A stretch of 64,000 nucleotides of DNA from JAGQSZ01 sp049647585 (GCA_049647585.1 JBARXY010000016.1:1-64000); one strand, 5' to 3'; positions 50,156-59,271 are shown, numbered from the stretch's first letter. Numbers and translations: made by a program. The notes: generated by a model not told the origin, from the sequence alone.

Positions 50156-50545
50156 GTGATACGTCTCATGGCCTCAGCAGTCATTGCGTTGGTCGCGGAT
50201 GCGATTGCGCTACTGGTTGCGATGATGCTCGTCGAGGACATGAATCTGACCAGCAGCGGCTTTGTTCTGGCGGTCGTGATCTTCGGGGCAGTGAGTCTTC
50301 TGATCGAGCCGTTGATGCGTCAGATAGCCATCAAGAATCTCCCTGCCCTACTCGGGAGCAGCACCTTGGTTGCCACGCTGGTCAGCTTGATCGTCACCGC
50401 GATAATCAGCAACAGCCTGACCATCCGCGGACTCGGCGCCTGGGTGTTCGTGACGGTACTGGTATGGGCCGTCGGTCTTGTCGCACGCATGGTCCTGCCA
50501 CTCGTCATCTTCAAGAAGATTCTGGCTGCCAATCGCCAGAGCTGA
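50156..50545 (+). CDS. PF04020-type small membrane protein (phage-holin family 4 superfamily)
   Basis: 129 aa with four hydrophobic helices; FGAVSLLIEPLMRQIAIK and LGAWVFVTVLVWAVGLVARMVL are in the usual places. The family is called phage-holin-like but is chromosomal in actinobacteria with unknown function. Ribosome site GGGAG upstream. Confidence 0.75.
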   Translation: MIRLMASAVIALVADAIALLVAMMLVEDMNLTSSGFVLAVVIFGAVSLLIEPLMRQIAIKNLPALLGSSTLVATLVSLIVTAIISNSLTIRGLGAWVFVTVLVWAVGLVARMVLPLVIFKKILAANRQS

Positions 50546-50613
50546 CTTTGGGTAGGTGCACAGCGTTGGGCCGGCCGCCAGGTTGAATCTGCCGGCCCTG
50601 GCTAGGACCTGAA

Positions 50614-51393
50614 ATGAGTGAGCGAAGGAAGTCTTCCAGCGGGCCAAAAGGTCCCAAGGTGTTTCGCGACCGTGCCGAAGCAGGTGACGCGCTCGCAGAA
50701 ACCCTGGCGACACTGGACCTGGTCGATCCCCTGATTCTGGGTATGGCTCGCGGCGGAGTGCCGGTCGCCTCCCGAATTGCACGGCGCCTCGGTGGACGCG
50801 GCTCACGCGACGAACACAGCGGCGCTGACCTTGGGGGCGCTGACCTTGGGGGCGCTGACCTTGGCGCCGCGGACCTTGACGTCATAGTTAGCCGGAAGAT
50901 CGGCGCGCCGAATCAGCCCGAGCTTGCCATCGGCGCAGTTGCCGAGAATGGCGTAGTTCTGATTGAACGTGCCGCGATGGAATATCTCGGTGTCGGCGAC
51001 ACAGAACTCGAAGCCATGGTCAGTAGTGCCCAGACCGAACTCGCCCGACGGGTCGCGCTGTATCGAGGAGACAATGAACTCAGGGAAGTCGCCGGTCGTC
51101 AGGTCGTAGTCGTCGATGACGGCATCGCAACGGGCTACACCGCCCGCGCGGCACTCGACTCGGTCCTCGAGTCGAACCCGGCGCGGCTCGTCCTGGCCGT
51201 CCCTGTCTGTCCACGAGCGGCGATAGGCCAGTTCAACGACATTGAGCTTGTGTGCCTCTCCCACCCCCATCCCTTCGATTCGGTGGGACGGTGGTACGAG
51301 CACTTTGACCAGGTCGACGACGAAGAAGTGCTGCAACTCCTGGAGATGCCGTCTCAACCGGATCCGCGCCGATACCCTGACCAGGCGACGTGA
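50614..51393 (+). CDS. Phosphoribosyltransferase-domain protein with a repeat insertion
   Basis: 259 aa. The PRPP loop VVVVDDGIATGYTARAAL lies near residue 170. Between RRLGGRG and DVIVSRKIGAP it carries GADLGGADLGGADLGAADL, a run of ADLGG units that looks like a short pentapeptide-repeat insert coded by a 15-bp tandem repeat. Members of this family (COG1926-like) act on unknown bases. The insert is unusual. Confidence 0.8.
   Translation: MSERRKSSSGPKGPKVFRDRAEAGDALAETLATLDLVDPLILGMARGGVPVASRIARRLGGRGSRDEHSGADLGGADLGGADLGAADLDVIVSRKIGAPNQPELAIGAVAENGVVLIERAAMEYLGVGDTELEAMVSSAQTELARRVALYRGDNELREVAGRQVVVVDDGIATGYTARAALDSVLESNPARLVLAVPVCPRAAIGQFNDIELVCLSHPHPFDSVGRWYEHFDQVDDEEVLQLLEMPSQPDPRRYPDQAT
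50821..50880 (+). repeat. 15-bp tandem repeat (4 units) in the phosphoribosyltransferase
   Basis: GGCGCTGACCTTGGG at 50821 and 50836, GGCGCTGACCTTGGC at 50851 and GCCGCGGACCTTGAC at 50866. In frame, coding the ADLGG run. Confidence 0.95.
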
Positions 51394-51426
51394 ACTCAGT
51401 CACGTCCAGAACCGGGAGGGACAGCG

Positions 51427-52779
51427 ATGACATCCGCCAGACCAGCGGCTGGCCCGATACCCGAAATCAACGACGAGGGCTCCGGGCAGGGTCCCGCCGA
51501 AAGCGCTAGCACTGCTCCAGCCCGGCCTGCGCCCCGCGGACCTCTTCCCGGGTTGGTCGGCTGGGCCGACCGTCGGATTCACGACACCCGTCGGAGTCTT
51601 GAGAGCAATGCGCTGGCCCGAGCCGCAACTGCCGTTCCGCGGACTGCGAAATTCGTGGGTGCGACCGCCTATCGACAGATACGTGGCACCGCTCCAGGTT
51701 TGCCGGTCCCGACGATCTCGCCGGCCCTGGCAGCCCAGGTAGCGATGGATGAGACGATTCTCGCGATGGCGCTCGGTCCGAACCTGATGCCGTCGAGGGC
51801 CGATTATGAGCGGGTCTCGGCTGAACTGGCCCACGCTCGTCTGCTCTTCGACACAAACGGATGGATCGATTCACCCCTCGACTACCACCAGAGTCCACCT
51901 GCCCTCGTAGATCCGGTCACGACCACAGGATGGGCGCTCGGCCAGCGCTACGAGCGTCTTTTGTTTCCGAGTGGCTGGTCCCCGCATCCCGGTGAACCCG
52001 GTGAGGAGCGCTGGACGGGGTACGGGGCCAACCGCACAGCATCGGTCACAGTTCTCCGCCATGAGGGCGAGCCTCGCCCCTGGGTTGTCGGTGCGCACGG
52101 ATTCGGGTGTGGATATGCGTTCATGGACTTCATCGGGCTGCACGCACTACATCTGCATCGAGACCTTGGCCTGAACGTCGCCCTTCCGGTTCTGCCACTT
52201 CATGGATCGCGGCGCAACGGAACTTTGAGTGGCGAAGGACTGCTGTCGTTCGATCTGATCAACACTCTGCACGGTCTGACCCAGTCGGTCTGGGATATCC
52301 GTCGCCTGATCGGATGGATCCGCACCCAAGATGCGCCGTCTATCGGGGTCTATGGCGTGTCACTCGGCGGCTACGTCTCATCGCTGTTGACCACCGTCGA
52401 GGACGGAATCGACTGCGTGATCGCCGGTATCCCGGTTGTCGACATTCCCGAGATGTTCCGACATCAGAGCCCGCACCGTGTACGGATGCGCGCCATCGAA
52501 CACGAGATCCTGGGCGGCAACGCCGAAGCGGTGCACCACGTGGTATCTCCCCTCGCTTCGCCGTGTCTGGTACCGAAGAGCGGAAGGTTCATCTTTGGAG
52601 GCCTGGGTGACCGGATGGCGCCGCCCACCCAGGCTCATCAGTTGTGGAACCACTGGGATCAGCCCGAGATTCTCTGGTACGGCGGCAACCATGTCGGATA
52701 CCTGTGGTCCAGGCAGGTGACCGCATTCCTGGGGCACTCACTGGCCTCGGCCGGTCTGGTCGATCCGAAACTGATCTAG
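51427..52779 (+). CDS. Alpha/beta hydrolase
   Basis: 450 aa. After a Pro/Ala-rich N-terminus (about 60 residues) the fold has VVGAHGFGCGYAF (oxyanion region), the nucleophile elbow GVYGVSLGGYVSSL near residue 300, the acid in FIFGGLGDRMAPP and the His in WYGGNHVGYLWS. A large hydrolase of unknown substrate; the same operon-like direction as the phosphoribosyltransferase. Three copies of its stop-codon segment follow. Confidence 0.88.
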   Translation: MTSARPAAGPIPEINDEGSGQGPAESASTAPARPAPRGPLPGLVGWADRRIHDTRRSLESNALARAATAVPRTAKFVGATAYRQIRGTAPGLPVPTISPALAAQVAMDETILAMALGPNLMPSRADYERVSAELAHARLLFDTNGWIDSPLDYHQSPPALVDPVTTTGWALGQRYERLLFPSGWSPHPGEPGEERWTGYGANRTASVTVLRHEGEPRPWVVGAHGFGCGYAFMDFIGLHALHLHRDLGLNVALPVLPLHGSRRNGTLSGEGLLSFDLINTLHGLTQSVWDIRRLIGWIRTQDAPSIGVYGVSLGGYVSSLLTTVEDGIDCVIAGIPVVDIPEMFRHQSPHRVRMRAIEHEILGGNAEAVHHVVSPLASPCLVPKSGRFIFGGLGDRMAPPTQAHQLWNHWDQPEILWYGGNHVGYLWSRQVTAFLGHSLASAGLVDPKLI

Positions 52780-52815
52780 CCGGCGCTGATCTAGCCAGCG
52801 CTGATCTAGCCGACG
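52771..52815. repeat. 15-bp tandem repeat around the hydrolase stop codon
   Basis: CTGATCTAGCCGGCG, CTGATCTAGCCAGCG and CTGATCTAGCCGACG. The first copy carries the TAG stop of the hydrolase gene, the last reaches the convergent MATE stop. Confidence 0.95.
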
Positions 52816-54173
52816 GCGCGTGCGCTGACGCCGGTGACTTCCCAGCGATCGGTGCGAAACCTGACCCACAACGTGACGAGCCGTATCGCCATCAGCAGTC
52901 CCAGGCAGGCCCACAGAGTTTCGATGCCGAGCGACGTCAGGTTGACCACGACAGCGAGTGGAATGAACACGACTCCGGCCAGAACCATCGCGAAAGCCAG
53001 ATACCGGGTATCCCCCGAGCCGATGATCACTCCATCGAGCACGAAGGCAACTGCGTTCACGGGCTGAAGGAACGCGACCCACAAGAGCAACGTCGCGGCC
53101 AGGCTCGTTACCGCTCTGTCCGATGAGAAGAGTTGCGGCAGCACCCGACTGACGACTGCTGTTGCCACCAGGGCGCCGAATCCGAAGATGAGGCCCCATC
53201 GCATCATTCGTGCGGCCGCGGAGCGGGCTGCCGAGGCGTCACCGGCGCCCAACAAACGTCCGATGAGCGCCTGTGCAGCAATGGCGATCGCGTCGACCGC
53301 CATCGCGAGGAAGTTCCATATCTCAAAGGCGATCTGATGGGCGGCAAGGGTGACAGTCCCCATGCGCGCAGCAACGGCTGTCGCGACCATCAGCGAGGAA
53401 CGCAGGGCCACCGTTCTCACCAATAGATCTGAGCTGACTCCGAGTTGGGCCACGATGAGTCGGGGACGGGGCGACAGATCAACATCGAACGAGCGGGCCT
53501 TCCGAACTGCGATGACCAGATAGATGGAGGCGACACCCCACTGGGCGAGGACCGATGCAAACGCTGAGGCGCCGATTCCCATGCCAAAGCCGAAGATCAG
53601 CACGAGTTCGACCACGAGGTTGGCCGATACCCCACCGACGGTTACATAGAGCGGAACCCGGGTGTTCTGCAGTCCTCGCAGGTAGCCGGTGCCCGCGAGG
53701 GTCAACATGAGTGCCGGGACTCCCAGGAGGCTCACCCACAGGTAGGTCCACGCGTATCGGAGTACCGCGTCGCCTGATCCGAGGAGGTCCAGGATCTGAC
53801 GACCGAACGCCAGGCCCAGAAGAGTCAGCACGGTGCCGAGTGCCGCCGCCAACCACAGAGACTGGATCGCTTGTTGGGCGGCCTCGCGTTTGTGTCCGGC
53901 TCCGAGCAGCCGGGCAACCGAGGCCGTGGTCCCATAGGCAAGGAAGATGAAGACCGAATATCCGGTCAACAGAACCGTTGATGCCAGCGCCAGACCGCCG
54001 AGTTGAGGAGTTCCGAGATGCCCGACGACGGCCGTGTCGGTCAGGACGTAGAGCGGTTCTGCGATGAGGGTCGCAAGGGCCGGAAACGCGAGCCGCGCGA
54101 TTTCGCGATCCATATCGGTGAGCCGAGGCTTCTTCGGACGAGGCCAGGTCCTCGGAAGCTCGGTCAGGGGCAT
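52806..54173 (-). CDS. MATE-family efflux transporter (DinF-like)
   Basis: 455 aa, about 12 helices. IARLAFPALATLIAEPLYVLTDTAVVGHLGTPQLGGLALAS is the DinF-type N-terminus in order; the middle GAGDASAARSAAARMMRWG repeats the second half. MATE proteins export organic cations or natural products with Na+ or H+. The start lies 4 bases after the OleC-like gene stop, so it is the third gene of that operon. Confidence 0.9.
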   Translation of the reverse strand: MPLTELPRTWPRPKKPRLTDMDREIARLAFPALATLIAEPLYVLTDTAVVGHLGTPQLGGLALASTVLLTGYSVFIFLAYGTTASVARLLGAGHKREAAQQAIQSLWLAAALGTVLTLLGLAFGRQILDLLGSGDAVLRYAWTYLWVSLLGVPALMLTLAGTGYLRGLQNTRVPLYVTVGGVSANLVVELVLIFGFGMGIGASAFASVLAQWGVASIYLVIAVRKARSFDVDLSPRPRLIVAQLGVSSDLLVRTVALRSSLMVATAVAARMGTVTLAAHQIAFEIWNFLAMAVDAIAIAAQALIGRLLGAGDASAARSAAARMMRWGLIFGFGALVATAVVSRVLPQLFSSDRAVTSLAATLLLWVAFLQPVNAVAFVLDGVIIGSGDTRYLAFAMVLAGVVFIPLAVVVNLTSLGIETLWACLGLLMAIRLVTLWVRFRTDRWEVTGVSARAVG

Positions 54174-54177
54174 TGCC

Positions 54178-56061
54178 TCACTTCAGCATGCGGATGACGC
54201 TTGAGCCATCTGCGATGGATCGTTGCGAAATCGTCTGGGTCGCGCCGGAGTTGTTCCACTGCTCCGAGAGCCGTTGGGCCAGCAGCGGTCGGTCGATCTT
54301 GGCGTTGTGTCGCTGGTCGACGGGCAGGCGTTCGATGAATACGACCCGTTTGATCAGCCGGGTCGCGTCGAACCTGTCGGCGAGCGCCAAAAGGTCCATC
54401 TCCAACAACGCCGGACCTGACTTGCCCTTGTCACTCTGAACACGCTCGATGCAGATGGTCGGCACAATCGAACCGCCATAGCTGACTCCGACGAGAGCGC
54501 TTCGCTTCACCTGGGGGTGGGCGTTGAAAACCGGTTCCACGCACAGCGGATACACCGTTTCCCCGGACGACGCGCCGTCGCCGCTGGGCGTGTCGTCGCT
54601 GGGCGTGCCGTTGTTGGCGTGGACCAGATGCGAGCGTCGCCCACAGATCCAGAGGCGACCCTCTTCGTCCAGGTAGCCCGTGTCACCGATGCGGTGCCAG
54701 CTGCCCTCTGGAATCTTGTTCTCGAGGGTCGCATTTTCTGATCGGAAGTAGTCCTCGCTGATATGGGGACTCCGGGCGATGATCTCGCCGATCTCACCGA
54801 CATCAAGGACGGTCGCGTCGTCCAGGGTCGCGATGTTTCCTTCGTCGATGGCGATAATCTTCACCTGGACTCCCGGGAGCGGCAGTCCTACGCAGACTCC
54901 CGCACCTTTCTCGGTCTGGGACCAGGTGCTTCCCAGAACTGTGGTGCCTGAAATTTCCGCCACGGGAAGCGCCTCGGTGGCCCCGTAGTCCGAGTACATC
55001 TCGGCTGCGGGGTCCAGGACAGATTTGACCTTGGCGAAAAGTGGGCCCTGTATCTCGGCTCCGCCCGAGACGATTCGTCGAAGTGACGGGATCTGCTGGC
55101 TGGTGGCGATCGCATGGTCGGCCAAGTTCTCCAGAAGAGCTGGCGAGGCGAACATCGAACGGACTCCGCAGTCTGCGATCGTCTGCATCAACCGCGCCGG
55201 ATCAGCGTCGCCGGGACCGTGCATCGTGAAGTCCATCGGAGGGACGACGACGGTCCCACCACACGAAAGTCCGATGATCCAGAACATCGGGAATGTCGGC
55301 ATGTCCACGACGTCGTTTCCGTCGGTCAGTCCCCAATGCGAACTGACCATCGAGATGAGCGCCGAGAAGTTCCGTTGCCGAAGCACCGTCGGCTTGGGGT
55401 CACCCGTACTGCCAGTTGTGAAGGCAATGACCGTTATGTCGGCCGGTTCGACATTGGCCCGCTGCGGCTCGTCGACCGGCTCGCCGATCAGTGACTCCAT
55501 GGTGTGCATTCCGGGTGCTGCGATCCCGCCGACGACGACGTTGGTGTGGATGGTCGCCTTCCCCCAACCGAAGGCGATCCGACCGGCATGGGCCCTAGGT
55601 GTACCGAAGAAGAACTCGGGGCCGACCTTCTCCAAGCAGCGGGCAACTCTGCGCAGACCGTGGCTGTGGGGTTCGATCCCGACCGTCACAGCCCCGACGC
55701 GCCACAGGGCCACTCCCAGAACGAGTGAGTCGAAACATGGGGGCACCATGAACGAACACAGCGACCCCTCCCTGACCCCGATGCTTCTTAGACCGACTGC
55801 CAGCGACTCGGCGCGGCGGCTCAACTCGGCGTAGGTGTACGAGACGTATTTGGGTCCGATGAGCGGTCGGTGATGCGCGTGGATCATCGCAACGCGCTCG
55901 GGATCGGTGCGAGCAATCTCGAGTACCCGGTCTGCAATCGCCACGATCCCCGCGGGCGCGACCGTCCCCGCGGGCGCCACGATCCCCGCGGGCGCGACCG
56001 TCCCCGCGGGCGCGAGAGGCGATGTTGTGGCGTCATTGGCGGACTTGATCGTGGCGCTCAT
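54178..56061 (-). CDS. OleC-like AMP-dependent ligase (beta-lactone synthetase family)
   Basis: 627 aa acyl-adenylate enzyme. The N-terminal PAG repeats (about 15-38) are a lineage add-on. Then GIEPHSHGLRRVARCLEKVG and PEFFFGTPRAHAGRI, FTTGSTGDPKPTVL near 220, DYGATEALPVAEI near 358 and WHRIGDTGYLDEEGRLWICG near 460 and RSALVGV. These segments recall OleC of olefin biosynthesis, which closes beta-hydroxy acids to beta-lactones. I recall OleC with PKGV where this has PKPT, so activity may differ. It overlaps the upstream hydrolase by ATGA. Confidence 0.8.
   Translation of the reverse strand: MSATIKSANDATTSPLAPAGTVAPAGIVAPAGTVAPAGIVAIADRVLEIARTDPERVAMIHAHHRPLIGPKYVSYTYAELSRRAESLAVGLRSIGVREGSLCSFMVPPCFDSLVLGVALWRVGAVTVGIEPHSHGLRRVARCLEKVGPEFFFGTPRAHAGRIAFGWGKATIHTNVVVGGIAAPGMHTMESLIGEPVDEPQRANVEPADITVIAFTTGSTGDPKPTVLRQRNFSALISMVSSHWGLTDGNDVVDMPTFPMFWIIGLSCGGTVVVPPMDFTMHGPGDADPARLMQTIADCGVRSMFASPALLENLADHAIATSQQIPSLRRIVSGGAEIQGPLFAKVKSVLDPAAEMYSDYGATEALPVAEISGTTVLGSTWSQTEKGAGVCVGLPLPGVQVKIIAIDEGNIATLDDATVLDVGEIGEIIARSPHISEDYFRSENATLENKIPEGSWHRIGDTGYLDEEGRLWICGRRSHLVHANNGTPSDDTPSGDGASSGETVYPLCVEPVFNAHPQVKRSALVGVSYGGSIVPTICIERVQSDKGKSGPALLEMDLLALADRFDATRLIKRVVFIERLPVDQRHNAKIDRPLLAQRLSEQWNNSGATQTISQRSIADGSSVIRMLK
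54578..54607 (-). repeat. 15-bp tandem duplication in the OleC-like C-terminus
   Basis: TCGCCGCTGGGCGTG and TCGTCGCTGGGCGTG; on the coding strand it gives the TPSDD-TPSGD segment. Confidence 0.85.
55948..56019 (-). repeat. 18-bp tandem repeat, four units, in the OleC-like N-terminus
   Basis: CCCCGCGGGCGCGACCGT or CCCCGCGGGCGCCACGAT alternate four times, coding the alternating APAGTV/APAGIV units at residues 15-40. Confidence 0.95.
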
Positions 56062-57119
56062 GCTGGTGTCCTCGGTGAGTCGACGGAGTTCTCGGAGGCG
56101 TCCGTGTCTGCGGCGGACACTGTGTCGGTACCGGACCCTGTGTCGGCACCGGACCCTGTATCAGGGATACCTGCGAGGAACTCCTCAATTATCTGGGTTA
56201 CGGCCTGGGGATCTTCGAGCATGACCAGATGACCGCAGCCTTGGATCACTTCTGAACGATCAGGGCGCAGCACTTCGTTCAGTCGGACGCCTGCCTTGGC
56301 CGACAGGACCCGATTCTGAGCTCCCCAGATCGTGCAGATCGGAAGCCCTGCGACGGGCCCCTCGCGATCCAACTGGCCATAGGCCTCCATGTCGTCGAGA
56401 ACATCCACCAGTGCTGGCAGTTGCTCTCCCCGGCGATTGCACGCAATCAATTCGGGGTCTCTGGCGATGCCCCTCGCTGCTCCCTTGCGTCCGACCTGGA
56501 ATCGAAGGGCGACCCGGGCAGCCACACCAGGAAGGACCACCGCACGAGAGATTCGACGTAGCGCGCCGCTGGTCCGCGGCGCCCAACGCTCCAGTTTGTG
56601 GAGCGGACCGAGTTGGCCGGCCGAGAATGTTGCTTCGGTCAAGGGGTTGATGAGGACCAGCGCTGAGACCCATTCGGGGTGATCGGATGCAATTGCAGCA
56701 GCGATGTTGGCACCCATGCAGTTACCCACGACTACCAGCGGGATGACGCCGAGCGATTCGATCAACTCTTCGACGATCTCCACGTAGCGGGAGAAGTCCA
56801 GCTTCTCTGGCGGGAGTGGAGAGTCCCCGAACCCCGGAAGGTCAATTGCGATCGTCTCAAAGTGCGGAGCCATAGCGTTGCACTGCTCGCGCCATATTCG
56901 CCGGGACGTTCCGCCGTTGTGGATGAACAGCACCGGCGGTCCATCACCGTGGCGTTCGTAGGCGACCGATACGTCGTCGAGCTGAAAGCGTTCCACCGAC
57001 TCCCCTGTCCACGTGTGTATATGGCGGACGCTACCCGCCTCGAACGATTGGTGTACGCCATTGTCTATCAGTCGCAGTCTCCTCGGGCCATGGCCTTCCC
57101 GGAATGTGACACTTCGCAC
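56058..57119 (-). CDS. Alpha/beta hydrolase with Cys nucleophile elbow
   Basis: 353 aa. FIHNGGTSRRIWREQ (oxyanion HNG), then VVVGNCMGANIAAAI near residue 133, where the nucleophile position G-x-C-x-G holds Cys rather than Ser. At the acid position the usual WGxxDxxxP reads WGAQNRVLS, with Asn. The His is in GCGHLVMLEDP near 293. The tail has an 18-bp tandem repeat and TGSG units. Its stop overlaps the OleC-like gene (ATGA), so the two probably act together. GTG/ATG at 57119. Confidence 0.85.
   Translation of the reverse strand: MRSVTFREGHGPRRLRLIDNGVHQSFEAGSVRHIHTWTGESVERFQLDDVSVAYERHGDGPPVLFIHNGGTSRRIWREQCNAMAPHFETIAIDLPGFGDSPLPPEKLDFSRYVEIVEELIESLGVIPLVVVGNCMGANIAAAIASDHPEWVSALVLINPLTEATFSAGQLGPLHKLERWAPRTSGALRRISRAVVLPGVAARVALRFQVGRKGAARGIARDPELIACNRRGEQLPALVDVLDDMEAYGQLDREGPVAGLPICTIWGAQNRVLSAKAGVRLNEVLRPDRSEVIQGCGHLVMLEDPQAVTQIIEEFLAGIPDTGSGADTGSGTDTVSAADTDASENSVDSPRTPA
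56121..56156 (-). repeat. 18-bp tandem duplication in the hydrolase tail
   Basis: TGTGTCGGTACCGGACCC and TGTGTCGGCACCGGACCC, coding TGSGxD units near the C-terminus. Confidence 0.9.
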
Positions 57120-57125
57120 ATTCCA

Positions 57126-57153
57126 ACCTTATGTAGGGAGAGATATATAAGGT
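57126..57153. promoter_or_regulatory. Inverted repeat between the hydrolase and TetR genes
   Basis: ACCTTAT and ATAAGGT, 14 bases apart, in the divergent promoter region. It could be the operator of the TetR protein for both directions. Confidence 0.5.
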
Positions 57154-57206
57154 GGTCAACATGTATCGGCGGTCCGATTTATCTATGCGAACGGCTGGGG
57201 CTTCGA

Positions 57207-57812
57207 TTGAGTAGAACCCAAGAGGATCGCCGCACCGAGACTCGGGCCCTTCTGCTCGAGGCGGCTGCAGATCTCTTTGCCCACAAGGGATTTCATGCGA
57301 CCAGCGCAGAGGCTGTTGCGTCGGCGGCTGACCGCACGACCGGGGCTCTCTATGACCACTTCGGTGGCAAGAACGGCCTACTTGTAGCGCTGCTAGAACT
57401 CTGGATCGAGGAAACGATCGTCGATGTGACCGCAAGTTTCGCCGACCAGCAGGGCCTGGACGGCCAGCTCGGTTCGCTGTGGGACAGCATCGTTGCACGA
57501 GATGGCGACAGCGGTGACGCCTGGCTGCTACTTGAGTTCGAACTCTGGTTGCACGCCGTGCGCGACCCTGAACTGGGAGTCGTCGGAGCAGAACGGTTCA
57601 ACCAGATGCGCGAGGGCCTTGCCGAAGGAGTGGGCAACTGGTCCGAGCAGTTCGGCTTCCCACTACCCGCTCCGGCGGAAGAAGTTGCCGGTCAGCTGAT
57701 CGCCGTTCTCATCGGATCGGCGTTCCAGTTCCGTCTCGATCCCAGCTCATTCTCAAAGCAGTCGGTGGTCCGTTCGCTCCAACGGCTGATGGCCGTACCT
57801 GCGGACGGCTGA
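57207..57812 (+). CDS. TetR-family regulator of the OleC-like/P450 region
   Basis: About 201 aa from TTG 57207 (LSRTQEDRRTETRALLLEAA). Standard helix-turn-helix: FHATSAEAVASAADRTTGALYDHFGGKNGLL. No ATG is available in frame near the family start, so TTG is preferred; a frame open far upstream (from 56679) crosses the hydrolase gene and is not real. It diverges from the hydrolase-OleC-MATE operon and precedes the P450. Confidence 0.85.
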   Translation: MSRTQEDRRTETRALLLEAAADLFAHKGFHATSAEAVASAADRTTGALYDHFGGKNGLLVALLELWIEETIVDVTASFADQQGLDGQLGSLWDSIVARDGDSGDAWLLLEFELWLHAVRDPELGVVGAERFNQMREGLAEGVGNWSEQFGFPLPAPAEEVAGQLIAVLIGSAFQFRLDPSSFSKQSVVRSLQRLMAVPADG

Positions 57813-57844
57813 CTCCACTCAATGCTCCGCTCCCAACACCCATA

Positions 57845-57870
57845 ACTCAACACCCAGACTCAACACCCAG
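57845..57870. repeat. 13-bp tandem duplication before the P450 gene
   Basis: ACTCAACACCCAG twice, with a partial third copy before it, in the gap after the TetR gene. Confidence 0.9.
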
Positions 57871-57961
57871 ACTCAAAGCCAGCAAGACACGACCAGCCCC
57901 TTCAATCCCAGTCCCCTCTATCCACAATCGATCACCTAGTCGGAAACAATTGGAGAATCTC

Positions 57962-59188
57962 ATGTCGGTGCAAATTCCTGCGGGATACGACTTCACCAAC
58001 CCGGACATTTTCAGCGATGGCGTCCCGCTGGCTGACTATGCCTGGCTGCGCAAGACCGCTCCGGTCTTCTGGAATGAGCAGACCCAGGAGGAGTCCAGCT
58101 TCGAGGACGGCGGGCTGTGGGTCCTGTCGCGTCACGAAGATGTCAAGAACGTCTCCTGTGCACGCGAGGGATGGTCGAGCGAGGAGAACACGGCCATCCC
58201 GAAGTTCGACGGCAAGACCGTTGGGTATCAGGAGCGTGAAGTACAGAAGAACATGATGCTCAACATGGACGGTGATCGACACGCACGAGTGCGTGGAGTG
58301 GTGTCCAGAGGAGTCTTCACCCCCCGCGGCGTGGCCAAGCTGGAAGACCTACTCCGCAAGCGCGCGAACGACATCGTTCTCGCTGCGAAGGGGCGTGGCA
58401 CGGGCGACTTCGTCGATGACATCGCCTGTGAACTGCCGCTCCAGGCAATCGCGGACTTGGTCGGCTTCCCTCAGGATGACCGTCGCAAGATCTTTGATTG
58501 GTCCAACCAGATGATGGCCTACGACGACCCCGATTTCGACGTCGACCCGGCAGTGGCTGCGGCCGAGATCCTGGGTTACGCGATGGGCATGGGTGAGGAT
58601 CGCAAGGCCAGCCCACGCGATGACATCGTGTCCCGTCTCGTCGCCGCCACCGACGACGAGGTCCTCAGCTCCGAGGAGTTCGCATACTTCATCCTGATCC
58701 TGGCGGTCGCCGGTAACGAGACGACCCGTAACGCGATCAGCCACGGCATGCAGGCGTTCTTCGACAACCCCGATCAGTGGGAGATCTACAAGAACGAGCG
58801 TCCTGACACCACTGCGGACGAGGTCGTCCGCTGGGGAACTCCGGTGCAGATGTTCCAACGCACTGCGATGGCAGATTCTGAGATTGGTGGGCAGAAGATC
58901 GCCAAGGGTCAGCGTGTGGGCCTTCTCTACGGCTCGGCCAACTACGACGAGGAAGCCTTCGAGAACCCAAGCCAGTTCAACATTCTTCGGGATCCCAACC
59001 ACCACGTTGGCTTCGGCGGAGGTGGCACCCACTTCTGTCCCGGTTCACACCTGGCGAAGCTTGAGATCAACCTCATGCTCAACGCGATCGCGGACCACTG
59101 CCCGGATATCTCGGCGACCGCTCCGCAGAAGCGTCTGCGTTCAGGTTGGTTGAACGGCATCAAGGCGATGCCAGTTTCCTACGTCTGA
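57962..59188 (+). CDS. Cytochrome P450
   Basis: 408 aa from ATG 57962 with GGAG 8-11 bases upstream. I-helix ILAVAGNETTRNAISHG near residues 246-262, the ExxR-like DEVVRWGTP near 280 and the heme loop FGGGGTHFCPGSHLA, Cys near residue 358. The size and motifs suit a class I bacterial P450 needing ferredoxin. Substrate unknown; the position next to the OleC-like operon may be meaningful. A strong hairpin follows at 59234-59271. Confidence 0.92.
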   Translation: MSVQIPAGYDFTNPDIFSDGVPLADYAWLRKTAPVFWNEQTQEESSFEDGGLWVLSRHEDVKNVSCAREGWSSEENTAIPKFDGKTVGYQEREVQKNMMLNMDGDRHARVRGVVSRGVFTPRGVAKLEDLLRKRANDIVLAAKGRGTGDFVDDIACELPLQAIADLVGFPQDDRRKIFDWSNQMMAYDDPDFDVDPAVAAAEILGYAMGMGEDRKASPRDDIVSRLVAATDDEVLSSEEFAYFILILAVAGNETTRNAISHGMQAFFDNPDQWEIYKNERPDTTADEVVRWGTPVQMFQRTAMADSEIGGQKIAKGQRVGLLYGSANYDEEAFENPSQFNILRDPNHHVGFGGGGTHFCPGSHLAKLEINLMLNAIADHCPDISATAPQKRLRSGWLNGIKAMPVSYV

Positions 59189-59233
59189 CCCCAGGCAGAT
59201 TGGCCAAGGGACACGAGCACTCACGGCGAGTTT

Positions 59234-59271
59234 CCTGAGAGGTTGGTTGTAGCACTGCAGAACCTCTCAGG
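59234..59271 (+). terminator. Hairpin downstream of the P450 gene
   Basis: CCTGAGAGGTT and AACCTCTCAGG, 11 perfect pairs with a 16-base loop, 45 bases after the P450 stop. Likely terminator; no T tract. Confidence 0.75.

Noticed and set aside
56679..57206. Long upstream extension of the TetR frame
   Set aside because: It lies antisense in the alpha/beta hydrolase gene; TetR similarity begins only at 57207.
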